Shown here piece by piece: positions 43,219 to 55,388 of a stretch of 64,000 nt of DNA. A model generated the notes under the pieces. The model worked only from the letters and a program-made list of their open reading frames with translations. It did not search any database and was not told the DNA's origin. Both the position numbers and the translations under genes were made by a program. The stretch is from Charina bottae. Lineage: Eukaryota > Chordata > Lepidosauria > Squamata > Charinaidae. Position 1 is the first letter of the stretch. Every line of letters starts with the position of its first letter. Where the stretch lies: the NCBI GenBank assembly GCA_023362775.1, contig JALMGJ010000006.1, positions 5,961,001 through 6,025,000 on the forward strand, read 5' to 3'.

Positions 43219-43624
43219 CAGGTAGTCCTCACTTAATGACCATTCATTTAGTGATGGTTCAGACTTATGACAGTGCTGAAAAGCCGACTTGCAACCAGTC
43301 CTTGCACTTACGACCATCGCAGTGTCCCCGCAGTCACGTGATCATGATTTGGGTGCTTGGCAACCAGTTTGCATTTATGACCGTTGCAGCATCCTGCAGT
43401 CACACGATCGCCATTTTTTACCTTCCCAGCCAGTTCCCGGCAAGCAAAATCAATGGGGAACCATGTGATTCACTTAACGACCACATGGTTCGCTTAATGG
43501 TGCAGTGATTTGCTTAATGACCGCCACAAAAAGGTCATAAAATGGGTCACATTCACTTAATGACCGCTTCACTTAGCAACCAAAATTCCAGTCACAATTG
43601 TGATCATTAAGCGAGGACTACCTG
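43219..43624 (+). mobile_element. pogo/Tigger-like MITE, copy 2
   Basis: CAGGTAGTCCTCACTTAATG to TTAAGCGAGGACTACCTG. TA precedes it (43217-43218) and TG follows (one change from TA). The arms are long inverted repeats of TTAATGACC/CTTAACGACCA-type units. No transposase ORF. Confidence 0.88.
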
Positions 43625-43629
43625 TGTAT

Positions 43630-44078
43630 AATGAGGGGAATCACCCTACTTGGAAAATACCAATCCTTCTATTTTTAATAAAAGATCTTCACTAGCTGCA
43701 AAGCTGGAAGAATCCGTTTGTTGCAACAAGCTGTAAGAGAAGGGAGAAACACTGTCTGCCATCCTGTTATGTGATCTACCAGACTTACAAACCATGTGTG
43801 TACTTTGAAAAGCACCAGCTTGGAAACTGCCTGGAAAAAGTGATGAAGTAAGAAGTTGTTGTCGTTTTGGAGTAGGAAGATGATGGCTAGCAAATCATGA
43901 AGGGTTTCAATAACGTTGGCTGTAAAGCCACAAAAATTCCAGGAGGAGAGAGGTCCACAAAAGTAGGCCAGAACAGCCCAGGAGAAGAAGATGGAAGATG
44001 GATGGCAAGAACATATCCGCAAAGGACAGAGCAGCTCTGTGTAGACAAGCTTAATGGCATTAAGATTCAGGAAGATTT
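43630..44078. other. Unassigned stretch
   Basis: Nothing recognised. Confidence 0.4.
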
Positions 44079-44466
44079 TATTTATTTGTTTGTTTGTTTG
44101 TTTGTTTGTTTATTTATTTATTTATTTATTTATTTATTTTCTATCCCGCCTTTATTATTTTTATAAATAACTCAAGGTGGCCAACATAGCAAATACGCCT
44201 TCCTCCTCCTCTTTTCCCCACAACAACAACCCTGTAAGGTGAGTTGGGCTGAGAGAGAGCGACTGGCCCAGGGTCACCCAGCCAGCTTTCCTGCCTAAGG
44301 CGGGACTAGAACTCTCAGTCTCCTGGTTTGCCATTGGCTAATTCCTGGGGCTGAGAGACAGGGACTGGCCCAAGGTCACCCAGCTGGCTTTCCTGCCTAA
44401 GGCGGGACTAGAACTCAGTGTCTCCTGGTTTCTAGCCCGTTGCCTTAACCACTAGACCAAACTGAC
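44079..44466 (-). mobile_element. GAGCCAG-family SINE, two internal units, tail type B
   Basis: The tail (TTTG)n/(TTTA)n, CCCGCCTTTATTATTTTTAT and CAACAACAACCCTGTAAGG is on the left; the head complement CCTTAACCACTAGACCAAAC is on the right. Confidence 0.9.
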
Positions 44467-44483
44467 TGTGCTGCAGGCCAGAG

Positions 44484-44618
44484 CAGTGTTTCTCAACCTT
44501 GGCAACTTGAAGATATGTGGACTTCAACTCCCCGAACTCCCCAGCCAGCACAGCTGGCTGGAGAATTCTGGGAGTTGAAGTCCCCTTATCTTCAAGTTGC
44601 CAAGGTTGAGAAACCGTG
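44484..44618. mobile_element. hAT MITE (CAGTGTTTCTCAACC family), full palindrome
   Basis: 135 bp, exact 8-bp duplication GGCCAGAG (44476-44483 and 44619-44626). Confidence 0.95.
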
Positions 44619-44626
44619 GGCCAGAG

Positions 44627-45128
44627 CGATGGTCAGCCAAGTGTAATTAGTACCCTTGTTTAACTCTAAGGGGGGAGAAAGGTTTTAGAACTAAGTATAT
44701 ACACATACACACAAATACAAAGAGATAGAAAAAGCCCTCCTTTGCAGGTAGAGAAATAGTTAACCTAGATATATTTGTCCAGTTGATAATAAATCAAATT
44801 TCTGCTTCTTGTGGCATTTTTATAGCAAGAGAATAGGAGACCAGTTGTTTCTCTATAACTCGCTATAACTCGCTAGAAGCTGCATAATTTATCTTGCACG
44901 GCTGAAACCAAACCCAAGCTTTTCCCATCTCTGTTTTGGTTGTAAAGAACAAGAGTAGAATTCGCAAGGACAATGGTGTATATGTTGTAGTTGTGTGATT
45001 CCCAAGCTCTCGTGACCCAAAGGCTTGGAAAACACCATAGCTTTAACCATGGTTGTCTGGTTTTGTTGTTGTTGTTGGCAGGATAGAACTTCTTGGATGC
45101 ATACAAGGCTTTGAAATCCTAGGCAATA
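44627..45128. other. Unassigned stretch
   Basis: Nothing recognised. Confidence 0.4.
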
Positions 45129-45136
45129 GTCTAGAC

Positions 45137-45448
45137 CAGGTTTCCTCAACCAGGGTTCCGTGGCAGCCTAGGATTCTGCGAGAGGTCGCTAGGGGTTCTC
45201 TAATTAATTATAATTAATTATTTAAAAATGTATTTCAAATTCGGGCAACTTCACATTAAGGATGTAAGTTTCATTCTTTATTTTTAGTTTAAGAACGCTG
45301 TTCGTGCATATATACAGGCCTACCCATGAAACAAATATAATAATTTTGTAACTTCTGGCCTATATTTGAGCCTGAATGTGCAGGGGTTCCCTGAGGCCTG
45401 AAAAATATTTCAAGGGTTCCTCCAGGGCCAAAAGGTTGAGAAAGGCTG
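45137..45448. mobile_element. Non-autonomous hAT-like element (CAGGTTTCCTCAACC family)
   Basis: Ends CAGGTTTCCTCAACCAGGGT and AAAAGGTTGAGAAAGGCTG, with an exact 8-bp duplication GTCTAGAC (45129-45136 and 45449-45456). It is the undisturbed relative of 31333-31667. Confidence 0.93.
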
Positions 45449-45689
45449 GTCTAGACAGGGAAGAAAAACCTGAAAGAAAGCAATTGTGGACCAATTCTGT
45501 ACCATTGCGAGAGAAAAAACTACATGACTACATCTATTAACTCAGCAAGGGTTAAGCTTTATTCAAAGGGAATTTTAGCCTTACCAAAAACATGGCTAAG
45601 TCAACCATGACTAAGAGCCACATGAAGAATTCTTGTTAGGTGCTTGACATGGGTTAATCAAAAAAAAAGGATGGTTTCCCCTACACCCA

Positions 45690-46015
45690 ATGAGAAGAAC
45701 CACTATTGGACAGGGACAAAATGGAGTGAGGTGAGAGGAGGGTTACCAAGATGGTGAAGGGTCTGGAAACCCTCTGAGGATCAAGGAGCTGAATGTGGAA
45801 CGTTGAAAGAGGTCCAACATAGAGTTCAGGAGGAATTTCCTGACTATAAGTTGTCAGCCAGGGAAACAGGTTGCCCCATAACCTTTCACTGGAGGTCTTC
45901 AGACAGGCTGGATGGTCTTTGGTCAGAAGCTCTTGTAGATCCAGCACTGGATTGGAGATTGGACTAGATGACCTTTAGGCTTCTTTCCAGCTGCAGAATG
46001 CTACAATTCTAAGCA
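45690..46015 (+). mobile_element. CR1 LINE 3' end
   Basis: GGAATTTCCTGACTATAAGT, TCACTGGAGGTCTTCAGACA, GGCTGGATGGTCTTTGGTCA, GATTGGACTAGATGACCTTT and CTACAATTCTAAG follow the canonical order of a CR1 3' UTR. Confidence 0.9.
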
Positions 46016-46430
46016 CGCAGCCCACAATTCAATTCAATCACCTCTTTCTACAACCTCATTCCATGTCATAGATTTCTGCAATTTGCTGATTCTATTAACC
46101 TCTGGCTGAATGTATGGATGCCCTGTCTTTCCGTGTCAGTTTGCAACATCTGCTCCATTCGAATTGTGTCTTTTCTGTTCTTGCTGATTGCAAGGGATGA
46201 TGAGAAAAAGCACTGTCCTTGCCTGCAGCTTGGGAAGGGGAAACTGTAGATCGCAGCTCATTGATATTCCAGAAACACAATTCTCTTAGCAGAATCTCTA
46301 GCACCAACAGATCCATGGAAACGGAGGAAGGCCAGGTAAAACAACAAGTAAATTACTTTCCCTGAATGAGGACATCCAGGCCTCCTTAAAAGAGTCCTAA
46401 ATGAAAGTGTGTGTGTCTGTGCGCGCATGC
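46016..46430. other. Unassigned stretch
   Basis: Nothing recognised. Confidence 0.4.
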
Positions 46431-46431
46431 C

Positions 46432-47200
46432 TTCAAGTTAGTTTTGACTCCTGGTGACTGCCTGGACTAGTCCCTACAGTTTTCTTGGCAAGGTTTTTCA
46501 GAAGTGGTTTGCCCTTGCCTCCTTCCTAGGGCTGAGAGAGAGTGACTGGACAGGATCACCCAGCTGACTTTGTGCCCAACGCAGGGCTAGAACTCACCAA
46601 ACTGGCTGTCAATACATCAAGTCCCTGCAGTTTTCTAGGCAGCATTTTCATAAGTGGTTTGCCGTGGCCTTCTTCTTCTTCCTAGGGCTGAGAGACCAAG
46701 GTCACCCAGCCAGCTTTCATGCCTAAGGTGGGACTAGAACTCTCAGTCTCCTGCTTTGCCATTGGCTCCTTCTTAGGGCTGAGAGACAGGGACTGGCCCA
46801 AGGTCACCCAGCCAGCTTTCATGCCTAAGGCGGGACTAGAACTCTCAGTCTCCTGGCTTGCCATTGGCTCTTTCCTAGGGCTGAGAGACAGGGACTGGCC
46901 CAAGGTCACCCAGCCATCTTTCATGCCTAAGGCGGGACTAGAACTCTCAGTCTCCTGGTTTGCCATTGCCTCCTTCCTAGGCCTGAGAGACAGGGACTGG
47001 CCCCAGGTCACCCAGCTGGCTTCGTGCTCAAGGCAGGACTAGAACTCACGGTCTCCCGGTTTGCCATTGCCTCCTTCCTAGGCCTGAGAGACAGGGACTG
47101 GCCCCAGGTCACCCAGCTGGCTTCGTGCTCAAGGCAGGACTAGAACTCACGGTCTCCCGGTTTCTAGCCCGGCACCTGAACTAGTACACCAAACTGCTTC
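46432..47200 (-). mobile_element. GAGCCAG-family SINE complex, tail type A, rearranged
   Basis: Two type-A tails (46432-46520 and 46615-46680) precede an array of five or more 102-bp-type units (46682-47150, the last two nearly identical). The head complement is near 47160-47200. Either one SINE inserted into another or a block was duplicated. Confidence 0.82.
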
Positions 47201-47214
47201 TCTAAATGGAAGTA

Positions 47215-48740
47215 CTGTGGCAATATAGCTCTCATACATCACAGCATCTTCTGCTCCATCACATTCCTCTCAAAGACACTGTCCATATAACATTGGACAT
47301 ATGGGACTCTTATCCTGGTTATTGAATTAAAGCCTTTTCTGTGCTCACACAATACGTTATAGTACCCTAAGCTGACCGAGTGGTCCTGATTCATACAACC
47401 AGACGAAGTCACCAGACAAGGCTAAACAAAGTTAAAACTAGCCAAATATCACATTTAATGCTAAGCTATGAGTTTCTCCGCAATAAAAGCAGATCCAGGG
47501 TAGATAACTGCAATTCATCTACAATCCAAATACAAACTGGAATAAAATTGAATTATGACTATGTCCTGATAGCTAGGAAAAGGGACAAGAATACTTGAGG
47601 TGGCCGAGGAGGACCAGATGGCCTGCTTCAGTAGTTAGAATTAATCTAGACTTTGGAAGAATTTTGTTGAGAAGGTGACATCTCCATATCTATAGGTTAT
47701 CTATGGAGAACATGGCTCTTGATGCCTGTCAATCTAAGAGGGAGGAGAAGAGATCTCCATGTCTTCCTACTGAGGTCCTGCTGGCTAAGCTTGAGTCTTC
47801 TCTCCCTCCAGTGAACTGGCATTCAAGCATTACATCAGCTTTCTCAATCTGTCATACCCCAGGGATGATGGAATCACACCTGCCAGGTTTCTCAGTCAAC
47901 ATTCCTTTATGGCTGAAAATTCTCCAAATGCATTCCTGACATATTTTGAAGATACCAATTTGGGGATTGCATTACATGAAGATCTGGAGAAGGGAGAAGT
48001 TTGGGTTTGTCCAACCTCGTGGATTCAGAGCATGGGAGAAGCACTGTCAAACGATGTATAAAAGGGTCTCTCCAACAATTGGGAATCCTGGAAAAATGTG
48101 AGGAACCAAATAATGTGTGGAGAGTCCTAAGCCTATCCAGAGGACTATTTCAGAATCATTCTTCATCTCTTATGGACACAACAGCTATTAAGCTTAACCA
48201 GCTTTGGGTACCTGGATGACACACTTCCATCTCTCCATCAAGCAGCGCTTCGTGCATCACACCTGTATTTGTCGATCACTTCACAGAGAGCTCCATAATT
48301 GCCCAGCAGAAAATGACACAGATGTGCAGAGCATGTAGGGCCACTAAATGAGATTCTTGTTTTCCAAACAGAACCTGAAATTTAATTACAGGCACACAGA
48401 GTGCTTATTAAAACTCCCTTTCACCCATTGTTTTCCAAGACTGTGCATATTGAATCAGCAGCAAATACAGATTCTAATAATTATAAATCTTTCTTTCCAG
48501 CAGAAAGCAAAATAAGGAAGCTAGAAAGGGCACCATATCAAGCTGCACAAACAGCAGAATCAAATGGTACAGCTCTTTTAGGACTGTACCATTCAGACTA
48601 CAGGCAGGATATCCCAATTTCATTTTAATTTTAAAAAAAAGCTTTTCCTGAAATTTGAAGATTGACAGAGCTGAAAAAATGAGGTTAGTGTTCTTCATCA
48701 CATGCTATTTATTGGTATATTGTCAACTATAAGCATTACT
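47215..48740. other. Unassigned unique-looking stretch
   Basis: No gene seen. 48230-48500 (TTTAATTACAGGCACACAGA, GTGCTTATTAAAAC, CATATTGAATCAGCAGC) resembles conserved non-coding DNA. Confidence 0.4.
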
Positions 48741-48756
48741 GTAATGAGAGGCTATG

Positions 48757-49094
48757 GGGCGTGGTGGCTCAGTGGGTAAGATGCCAAGCTTGTCGATCGG
48801 AAGATCGCAAGTTCGGAGGTTCGAATCCCTAGCCCTGCGTGACGGAGTGAGCTCCCGCACTAGCTCCAGCTCTTGCCAACCTAGCAATTCGAAAGCATGC
48901 AAATGCAAGTAGATTAATAGGTACCACTTCAGTGGGTAGGTAACAGCGTTCCACACGCGTCATGCCGGCCACATGACCGCGGAAGCGTCTTTGGACAGCG
49001 CTGGCTCTTCGGCTAACAAACGGAGATGAGCACCGGCCCCTAGAGTCGGACACGACTGCACAGATGTGCGGGGGGAACCTTTACCTTTACTTTT
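48757..49094 (+). mobile_element. Sauria SINE, full length
   Basis: Head GGGCGTGGTGGCTCAGTGGG with GGTTCGAATCCC (box B); tail CTAGAGTCGGACACGACTGC and CCTTTACCTTTAC. Exact 15-bp duplication TAATGAGAGGCTATG (48742-48756 and 49095-49109). Confidence 0.97.
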
Positions 49095-49322
49095 TAATGA
49101 GAGGCTATGAAAAGATACAATCCTTTTCCGTGATCATGAAGTAATCTAGAGTGATAAAAATCTAGTGGCTGCATTCACACAATGTGTTAACCATGGTTAG
49201 TTTTTTTATGGTATAGCAATTCAGCCTGCTTGGCTACTTTATGGATTGTGCAGAAGGGTTAATTCAGCAAGCAGGTTAAATTGGGTGAATGCAGTTGATG
49301 AAATAGAGACTTGTCTCTAGGC

Positions 49323-49431
49323 CAGTGTTTCTCAACCTTGGCCACTTTATGATATGTGGACTTCAACTCCCAGAATTCCCCAGCCAGCTGAAGTCCACAT
49401 ATCTTAAAGTGGCCAAGGGTGAGAAACACTG
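49323..49431. mobile_element. hAT MITE (CAGTGTTTCTCAACC family), shortened
   Basis: 109 bp. Flanks CTCTAGGC (49315-49322) and CTGTAGGC (49432-49439) match at 7 of 8. The right half lacks part of the central arm. Confidence 0.92.
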
Positions 49432-49439
49432 CTGTAGGC

Positions 49440-49874
49440 CCTCCAGAAGCTGGATGTGGTCCTAACAGCACAAGGAACCTGAAAGAAGTTGAAGAACGTC
49501 AATCTAGTTGGCAGAACTTGCAATTTATTATAACCCTTCCTTTATCCGAGGCATCTCGGATTAACTAGCAAGGTAAATGAGTAACAACCATACAGAGAAT
49601 TCAAAAAGGAATTTAAAATGATATGCCAAATCCAGAAATATCATTTCAAGGAGAAGGCATGGGTGATATGGGATTAAGTAAACACCTCAGATCATCCAGC
49701 TATTAAACCCCACTATAAATCCTGCAGCAAACATATGGAAGGAAAAACGGAGATAAAAAATACAGTGAGCAATTTTAGTAAAGGTTGTGTCATCTTGATT
49801 ATATCAGTACTAACATATGGCAATGCACAATTTATGCTGAGTTGTTCTGTGTAGTGCCATATCATTCTCATATT

Positions 49875-49875
<1 letters not shown>
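49440..49875. other. Unassigned stretch
   Basis: Nothing recognised. Confidence 0.4.

Positions 49876-49920
<45 letters not shown>
49876..49920 (+). repeat. (TA)n microsatellite
   Basis: Uninterrupted TA run. Confidence 0.97.
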
Positions 49921-49922
<2 letters not shown>

Positions 49923-50033
49923 CAGAAGACAGGCAGATATAAATTGATTTGTATGAGCATTTTGCAATCATTTAAGCATTTGTTTTCTCTCTATCAAATA
50001 TAGAAAGTGCCCCGCGGGGACAATGCTATAGAG

Positions 50034-50203
50034 CATAGCTTCCAAACTGTGTGTCGCAACAAAACCTGGAAGTGCTGATGGCGCGTCGCCGCCGCCCCTG
50101 CAGCGGCAGAGGCAGCGGCATGCCATCAGCGCTTCCGGGTTTTAGCACGGCAAACAAAGCCGCCATCAGTGTGTCGCCAATGGCGGGAATTTGGAAAGCA
50201 CTG
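50034..50203. mobile_element. Short hAT (CAGAGCTTTCC family)
   Basis: CATAGCTTCCAAACTGTGTG to AATTTGGAAAGCACTG, 170 bp, exact 8-bp duplication CTATAGAG (50026-50033 and 50204-50211). The GC-rich core shares GCGCTTCCGGGTTTT with 36520-36781. Confidence 0.95.
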
Positions 50204-50211
50204 CTATAGAG

Positions 50212-51376
50212 ACATGCAAATGCAGAAAGGGACGATACATAAAGACTCACTCCCATCACGCTGGTTTTCTGGTGATTTCATGGACACTCCCATGTCCAGG
50301 AGGGTCTACAGGGTGTGGTCAAAAATGTCAAGATGGCCACCATGATGGTGCAACCAAAGTTCCACGGCTGCCATCTCAAGTACAAACATCCCTGCTCGTG
50401 TACTGTAGTTTTCTGGGCAACAATGTGGAAGTGGTTTGCCATTGCCTTCTTCCAGAAGGTCTTTTAAACTTCCTAATTTAACCTACCTCTCTGGGCTCGT
50501 GAGCCACCCAAAGTTGTGTTTTAAGATGGGAGGCCATACAAATCTTTTAAATAAATAAATACATTTCCTAATGGTCTCCCATCTCCATACTAACCAGACA
50601 GCAGCTATTCTTCTGTTTTTCAAGAGCAACCAAGGTTGGCTCACTGTTCCTGTCTGTTATGATCTTTAGCTAAAGAACAGTAGTAAAGTAAAAGTAAGGT
50701 CTCCTTTGGGACAAGTTCAGTTTTTGATGACTACATGGATCAATCCATATAGTTTTTTTAGCAACATTTCAGAGGGGGTTACCATCACTTTCTGGGCTGT
50801 TTATGGGGACTTCCCAGTCTAGCTAATAGTCTTGGGATTTCTGGTGGTCTCCCATCCAAGAACTTACCAGAACCAATCCTGCTTAGCTTTTCCAAAAGCA
50901 TTTCCATAAATTCAGTGCTACCCCTAAATCTGCCATATCCTGGTACTGTCCAGGCTGGGCAGTGGGTTGCACCCCAAGATCAGTCAGCATTTCAGAAACT
51001 ATGGGGTATGAGATAAGGAACAAAAAGAAAATCAGGACTGAAGCATCAGCCAGATGTCTCAAGAGGCAAAGCAAATGTTGGGTCCAAAGGACCACACAAA
51101 GGAGACTTCAAGATTTCAAGCAAGGTTCACTTCCTATATATTGTCCACCTTCAGAGCTGTCTGAGGATCTTCCAATGAGAAACGTCCCCCTACGGTTCCT
51201 TGCCTCATTATATCTGTCAGCTGTTCACAAGTCAGACAGAAACTCCAGAAGACCTGTTTGCACTGTAGAACCACCATGCCGTTTTGGAAGCAATAGAATA
51301 CTACATTATATGCTATTTGGTTACTGTTCAATATTATTATATTATTATAATATTTATAATATATATATATAATATT
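50212..51376. other. Unassigned stretch with an L2-type tail
   Basis: 50480-50570 (CTACCTCTCTGGGCTCGTGA ... GGAGGCCATACAAATC, TTTAAATAAATAAAT) is an L2-like 3' tail on the plus strand. 50405-50455 resembles a type-A SINE tail. The rest is unassigned; ATTAT repeats at 51330-51380. Confidence 0.5.
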
Positions 51377-51385
51377 AATATTATG

Positions 51386-51717
51386 GGGTGTGGTGGCTCA
51401 GCGGGTAAGACACCAGGCCTGTCGATCACAAGTTCGGAGGTTCGAATCCCTAGCCCCGCGTGACGGAGGGAGCTCCCGCACTAGCTCCAGCTCTTGCCAA
51501 CCTAGCAATTTGAAAGCATGCAAATGCAAGTAGATGAATAGGTACCGCTTCGGTGGGTAGGTAACAGCGTTCTGCGCGCGTCATGCGGCCACATGACCGT
51601 GGAAGCGTCTTCGGACAACGCTGGCTCTTCGGCTAACAAACGGAGATGAGCACCGGCCCCTGGAGTCGGAGACGACTGCACAAATGTGCGGGGGGAACCT
51701 TTACCTTTACCTTTTAC
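51386..51717 (+). mobile_element. Sauria SINE
   Basis: Head GGGTGTGGTGGCTCAGCGGG, box B GGTTCGAATCCC, tail GGAGTCGGAGACGACTGCAC and CCTTTACCTTTACC. 9-bp duplication AATATTATG (51377-51385 and 51718-51726). It has lost about 10 bp in the head (GTCGATCACAAGTTCGG) relative to 48757. Confidence 0.96.
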
Positions 51718-51726
51718 AATATTATG

Positions 51727-52179
51727 ACAATGTTGGAGATGGGTTGACATTTCGTGGATAAAGGGTTTTGGAGAAAAGACATGGGGAATCTGGATTAGTT
51801 TTGCTTTTCTAAAACTCCAATCTCCAGATTTCTGAGAGTGGTTCTCACCCCCCCTGTTTCATCACCCACAAGTAGAATGGAGGAGTTTGAGAAGTTGCTT
51901 CATAATCCCAGAAGGTTGTATCCTGAATTGTAATTCAAACAGATAACTGTAGGCTAGGCTATAATCCTCTAGCAGCAGATCATTTTAGCCATCTCCTGTA
52001 ATTGGAAACATTTTTGCATCTGGATACAGATGCAGAGAAATCCTCCTCCTGTTGCATAATCTTTTTGCCTGCCCAAAGGAATCCAACAGCAGATAGAGGA
52101 AATTGTCTACAGAATCCCAGCACACACCAGAAAGTTTAGCCAGCAGATGCTGATGGTTTCTTCAATCTCAGTTAAGGTT
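51727..52179. other. Unassigned stretch
   Basis: Nothing recognised. Confidence 0.4.
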
Positions 52180-52738
52180 AATTTATTTATTTATTTAATT
52201 TTTTAAATCCCGCCTTTATTATTTTTATAAAGAACTCAAGGCGGCGAACATACCAAATACTCCTTCCTCCTCCTATTTTCCCCACAACAGCAACCCTGTG
52301 AGGTGAGTTGGGCTGAGAGACAGGGACTGGCCCAAGGTCACCCAGCCGGCTTTCATGCCTAAGGCGGGACTAGAACTCTCAGTCTCCTGGTTTGCCATTG
52401 GCTCCTTCCTAGGGCTGAGAGACAGACTGGCCCAAGGTCACCCACCCGCTTTCCTGCCTAAGGCGGGACTAGAACTCTCAGTCTCCTGGTTTGCCATTGG
52501 CTCCTTCCTAGGGCTGAGAGAGAGGGACTGGCCCAAGGGCACCCAGTCGGCTTTCATGCCTAAGGCGGGACTAGAACTCTCAGTCTCCTGGTTTGCCATT
52601 GGCTCCTTCCTAGGGCTGAGAGAGAGGGACTGGCTGGCCCAAGGTCACCCAGCCGGCTTCCATGCCTAAGGCGGGACTAGAACTCTCAGTCTCCTGGTTT
52701 GCCATTGGCTCCTTCCTAGGGCTGAGAGAGAGGGACTG
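52180..52738 (-). mobile_element. GAGCCAG-family SINE, about five units, head missing, tail type B
   Basis: Tail TTTATTTATTTATTTAATTT, CCCGCCTTTATTATTTTTAT, GGCGGCGAACATACCAAATA. The 102-bp-type units then repeat and stop within a unit at 52738 without a head, which fits 5' truncation at integration. Confidence 0.9.
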
Positions 52739-53162
52739 CACAGTTGGATTTCTGTGTCTAATCTATGAGAATCCCAAGACTGAGACTTTAGCTAGGCCAT
52801 GGGGCACAGGGGGGTTGAGGGGAACTGATTTCTTGTGTTTTACAACCATCGAGTGGATTGGGAATGGGGGCGAATGCTGTTGTTCATGGCTTGGGCTTCC
52901 AGGTTGAAAACAATAAAACTTGAGGGCTCGTCTCAATTGTCCTAAGATCAGTCTGTCCCAGAGAGAAAAGGAATGTATTGCCAAAGATGGACACCAGGGA
53001 GAGATGGACATCATCATCTTCCTCCAAAACATCAGAATATGCAGACTACTTCCTCATAGGGAAAAGACTCAGTCCCATATTTAAGGCTATCCTGGCCATC
53101 ATGCCCATGTCTGTCACTATCTCTGGTGGCCTCTAGTAAAGCCTCATTTGCTCCAACTTTGC
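52739..53162. other. Unassigned stretch
   Basis: Nothing recognised. Confidence 0.4.
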
Positions 53163-53597
53163 AGAAATCCAAACTTTCCAAACCACCGAACACCAGCTTC
53201 TCTGATGGGGTGGAGAAAAAGTCCAAAACTTTCAAACCACTGAAGACCAGCTTTTATGAAGGGGGTAGAGGAAGAGTCCAGAACTTCTAAACTCCCAAGT
53301 CCAGCTTCTCTGAAAGAGTGGAGGAGAAGTCCAGGACTTCTAAACCACTGAAGACCACTTCTCCAAAGGGGTGAAGAAAAAATCCAGGACTTTCAAACCA
53401 CTGAAGACCAGCTTTTATGAAGGGGGTAGAGGAAGAGTCCAGAACTTCTAAACTCCCAAGTCCAGCTTCTCTGAAAGAGTGGAGGAGAAGTCCAGGACTT
53501 CTAAACCACTGAAGACCACTTCTCCAAAGGGGTGAAGAAAAAATCCAGGACTTTCAAACCAATGAAGACCAGCTTCTCTGGAAAGCAAATTGCTGAC
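53163..53597 (+). repeat. 161-bp higher-order minisatellite of ~54-bp subunits
   Basis: Subunits begin near (A)GTCCAGGACTT at 53166, 53221, 53276, 53329, 53382, 53437, 53490 and 53543 (spacings 55, 55, 53, 53, 55, 53, 53). Blocks 53276-53436 and 53437-53597 are nearly identical. Some subunits read as KSKTFKPLKTSF-type peptides of about 18 residues, but indels break the frame. Confidence 0.88.
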
Positions 53598-54028
53598 CAA
53601 ACTACGGATCCTTCTATCAAGCTTTAGTTGCCTCCTGAGACAACATCCTCAGGTTATTCTTGCAGGGCAGAGTTTCAGCCGGCCAAACGTACTTGGACTT
53701 ATCAAGATCCAGCTTTGAGTGGCTGTGCCTTACTTACACGTTCCTGGATTGGATTCTCCCAAATGAACTGAAACTTGCCTGCTAGACTTGAAGGCTGAGT
53801 TAATACATCTTGCTAAGCAAACTGCTGTTCGTTTCAGTTTGGTTTAGTATGATAAGTGAACCCAGACCTGGTGGTTCATTAGCCAGAGGCCAGTCTGAGG
53901 CCACTGGAGATGATACAATTCTCCTCGAGAGGTGAGAACGGAATGCAATTCTCCTTGTCAAAGCTCTTCGAAACCCTTAAAAGACCTTTCTAGTAATTCC
54001 AATAGCTGGAAGACATTTCTGCACTCTT

Positions 54029-54030
<2 letters not shown>
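53598..54030. other. Unassigned stretch
   Basis: Nothing recognised. Confidence 0.4.
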
Positions 54031-54270
<240 letters not shown>

Positions 54271-54377
54271 CTGTCTTCGGACAACGCTGGCTCTTTGGCT
54301 AACAAACGGAGATGAGCACCGGCCCCTAGAGTCAGACATGACTGCACAAATGTGCGGGGGGAACCTTTACCTTTTTT
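54271..54377 (+). mobile_element. Sauria SINE 3' fragment between two microsatellites
   Basis: CTTCGGACAACGCTGGCTCT, CTAGAGTCAGACATGACTGC and CCTTTACCTTTTT. The 5' two-thirds are absent. Confidence 0.93.
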
Positions 54378-54504
<127 letters not shown>

Positions 54505-54510
54505 CAATTT

Positions 54511-54714
54511 TCTCCCTGATGCTGGGAAAGACTGAAGGCAAAAGGAGAAGGGGATGGCAGAGGATGAGATGGTTAGATAGCATCACTGATGTAATGAACG
54601 TGAATTTGAGTAAACTCCGGGAGACAGTGGAGGACAGGAAGGCCTGGCGTGCTATGGTCCATGGGGTCACAAAGAGTCGGACACAACTGAACGACTGAAC
54701 AACAACAACAAAAT
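54511..54714 (+). mobile_element. Bov-B LINE 3' end
   Basis: CTGATGCTGGGAAAGACTGA ... GATAGCATCACTGATGTAAT ... GGTCACAAAGAGTCGGACAC to the AACAACAACAAAA tail. 5'-truncated. Confidence 0.92.
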
Positions 54715-55348
54715 TCATGTCCACAGCAACAAAGTCCTGAACAGACTTTAGGAAGAGAAAACCCAGAAGTTTTACATCGCTTTTCTCTTCTATATTTGGC
54801 TGTGATCCCATCGGTTTGCCAAGAGCAGCTTCCTCTCTATGCCAAGGATTACCTTTTCCCTTCTCTAACAAGACATTCTGAGCACATCGAAAGAAAAAAA
54901 GAAAAAAGCCATACTCTTTTATTTTGTGTGTTAATTGTGATGTCTCAGCAATGGTTTTGCACACTTTTGTACCCCTTTCAGTACCACGCATCAAAGATCA
55001 ATACCGAAGATGTTGACTTAGCTGCACTGCCGGCAGGAGATATTTTAATACCTTAAAAGTATGACAACAAAGAATGGGTGATGGTTCAGATAGAGGAAGA
55101 AGGATTTCTTTTTTCCTAATCCAGGTTTTTGGAAATTCATTTCCATGCTGCCTTAATTTCTGATTTTCTACTTCTCAAGGTTTTGTGCCCCCCAAACTCT
55201 CTCTTCCCTCCTGGAATGCATATTAAATGTTAGCATGTTATCCTTGACCTTTTCAATCCACAAAGATGAAAATCCAATTCCCTGCTGGCAGGGAGGGGGG
55301 AAACTGAGAGCAGTGTGGGCTTTGAAGAAAATGCCATTGGCAAAATGT
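54715..55348. other. Unassigned stretch
   Basis: Nothing recognised. Confidence 0.4.
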
Positions 55349-55350
55349 TT

Positions 55351-55387
<37 letters not shown>
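55349..55387 (+). repeat. (GT)n microsatellite
   Basis: Dinucleotide run with one A interruption. Confidence 0.95.
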
Positions 55388-55388
<1 letters not shown>

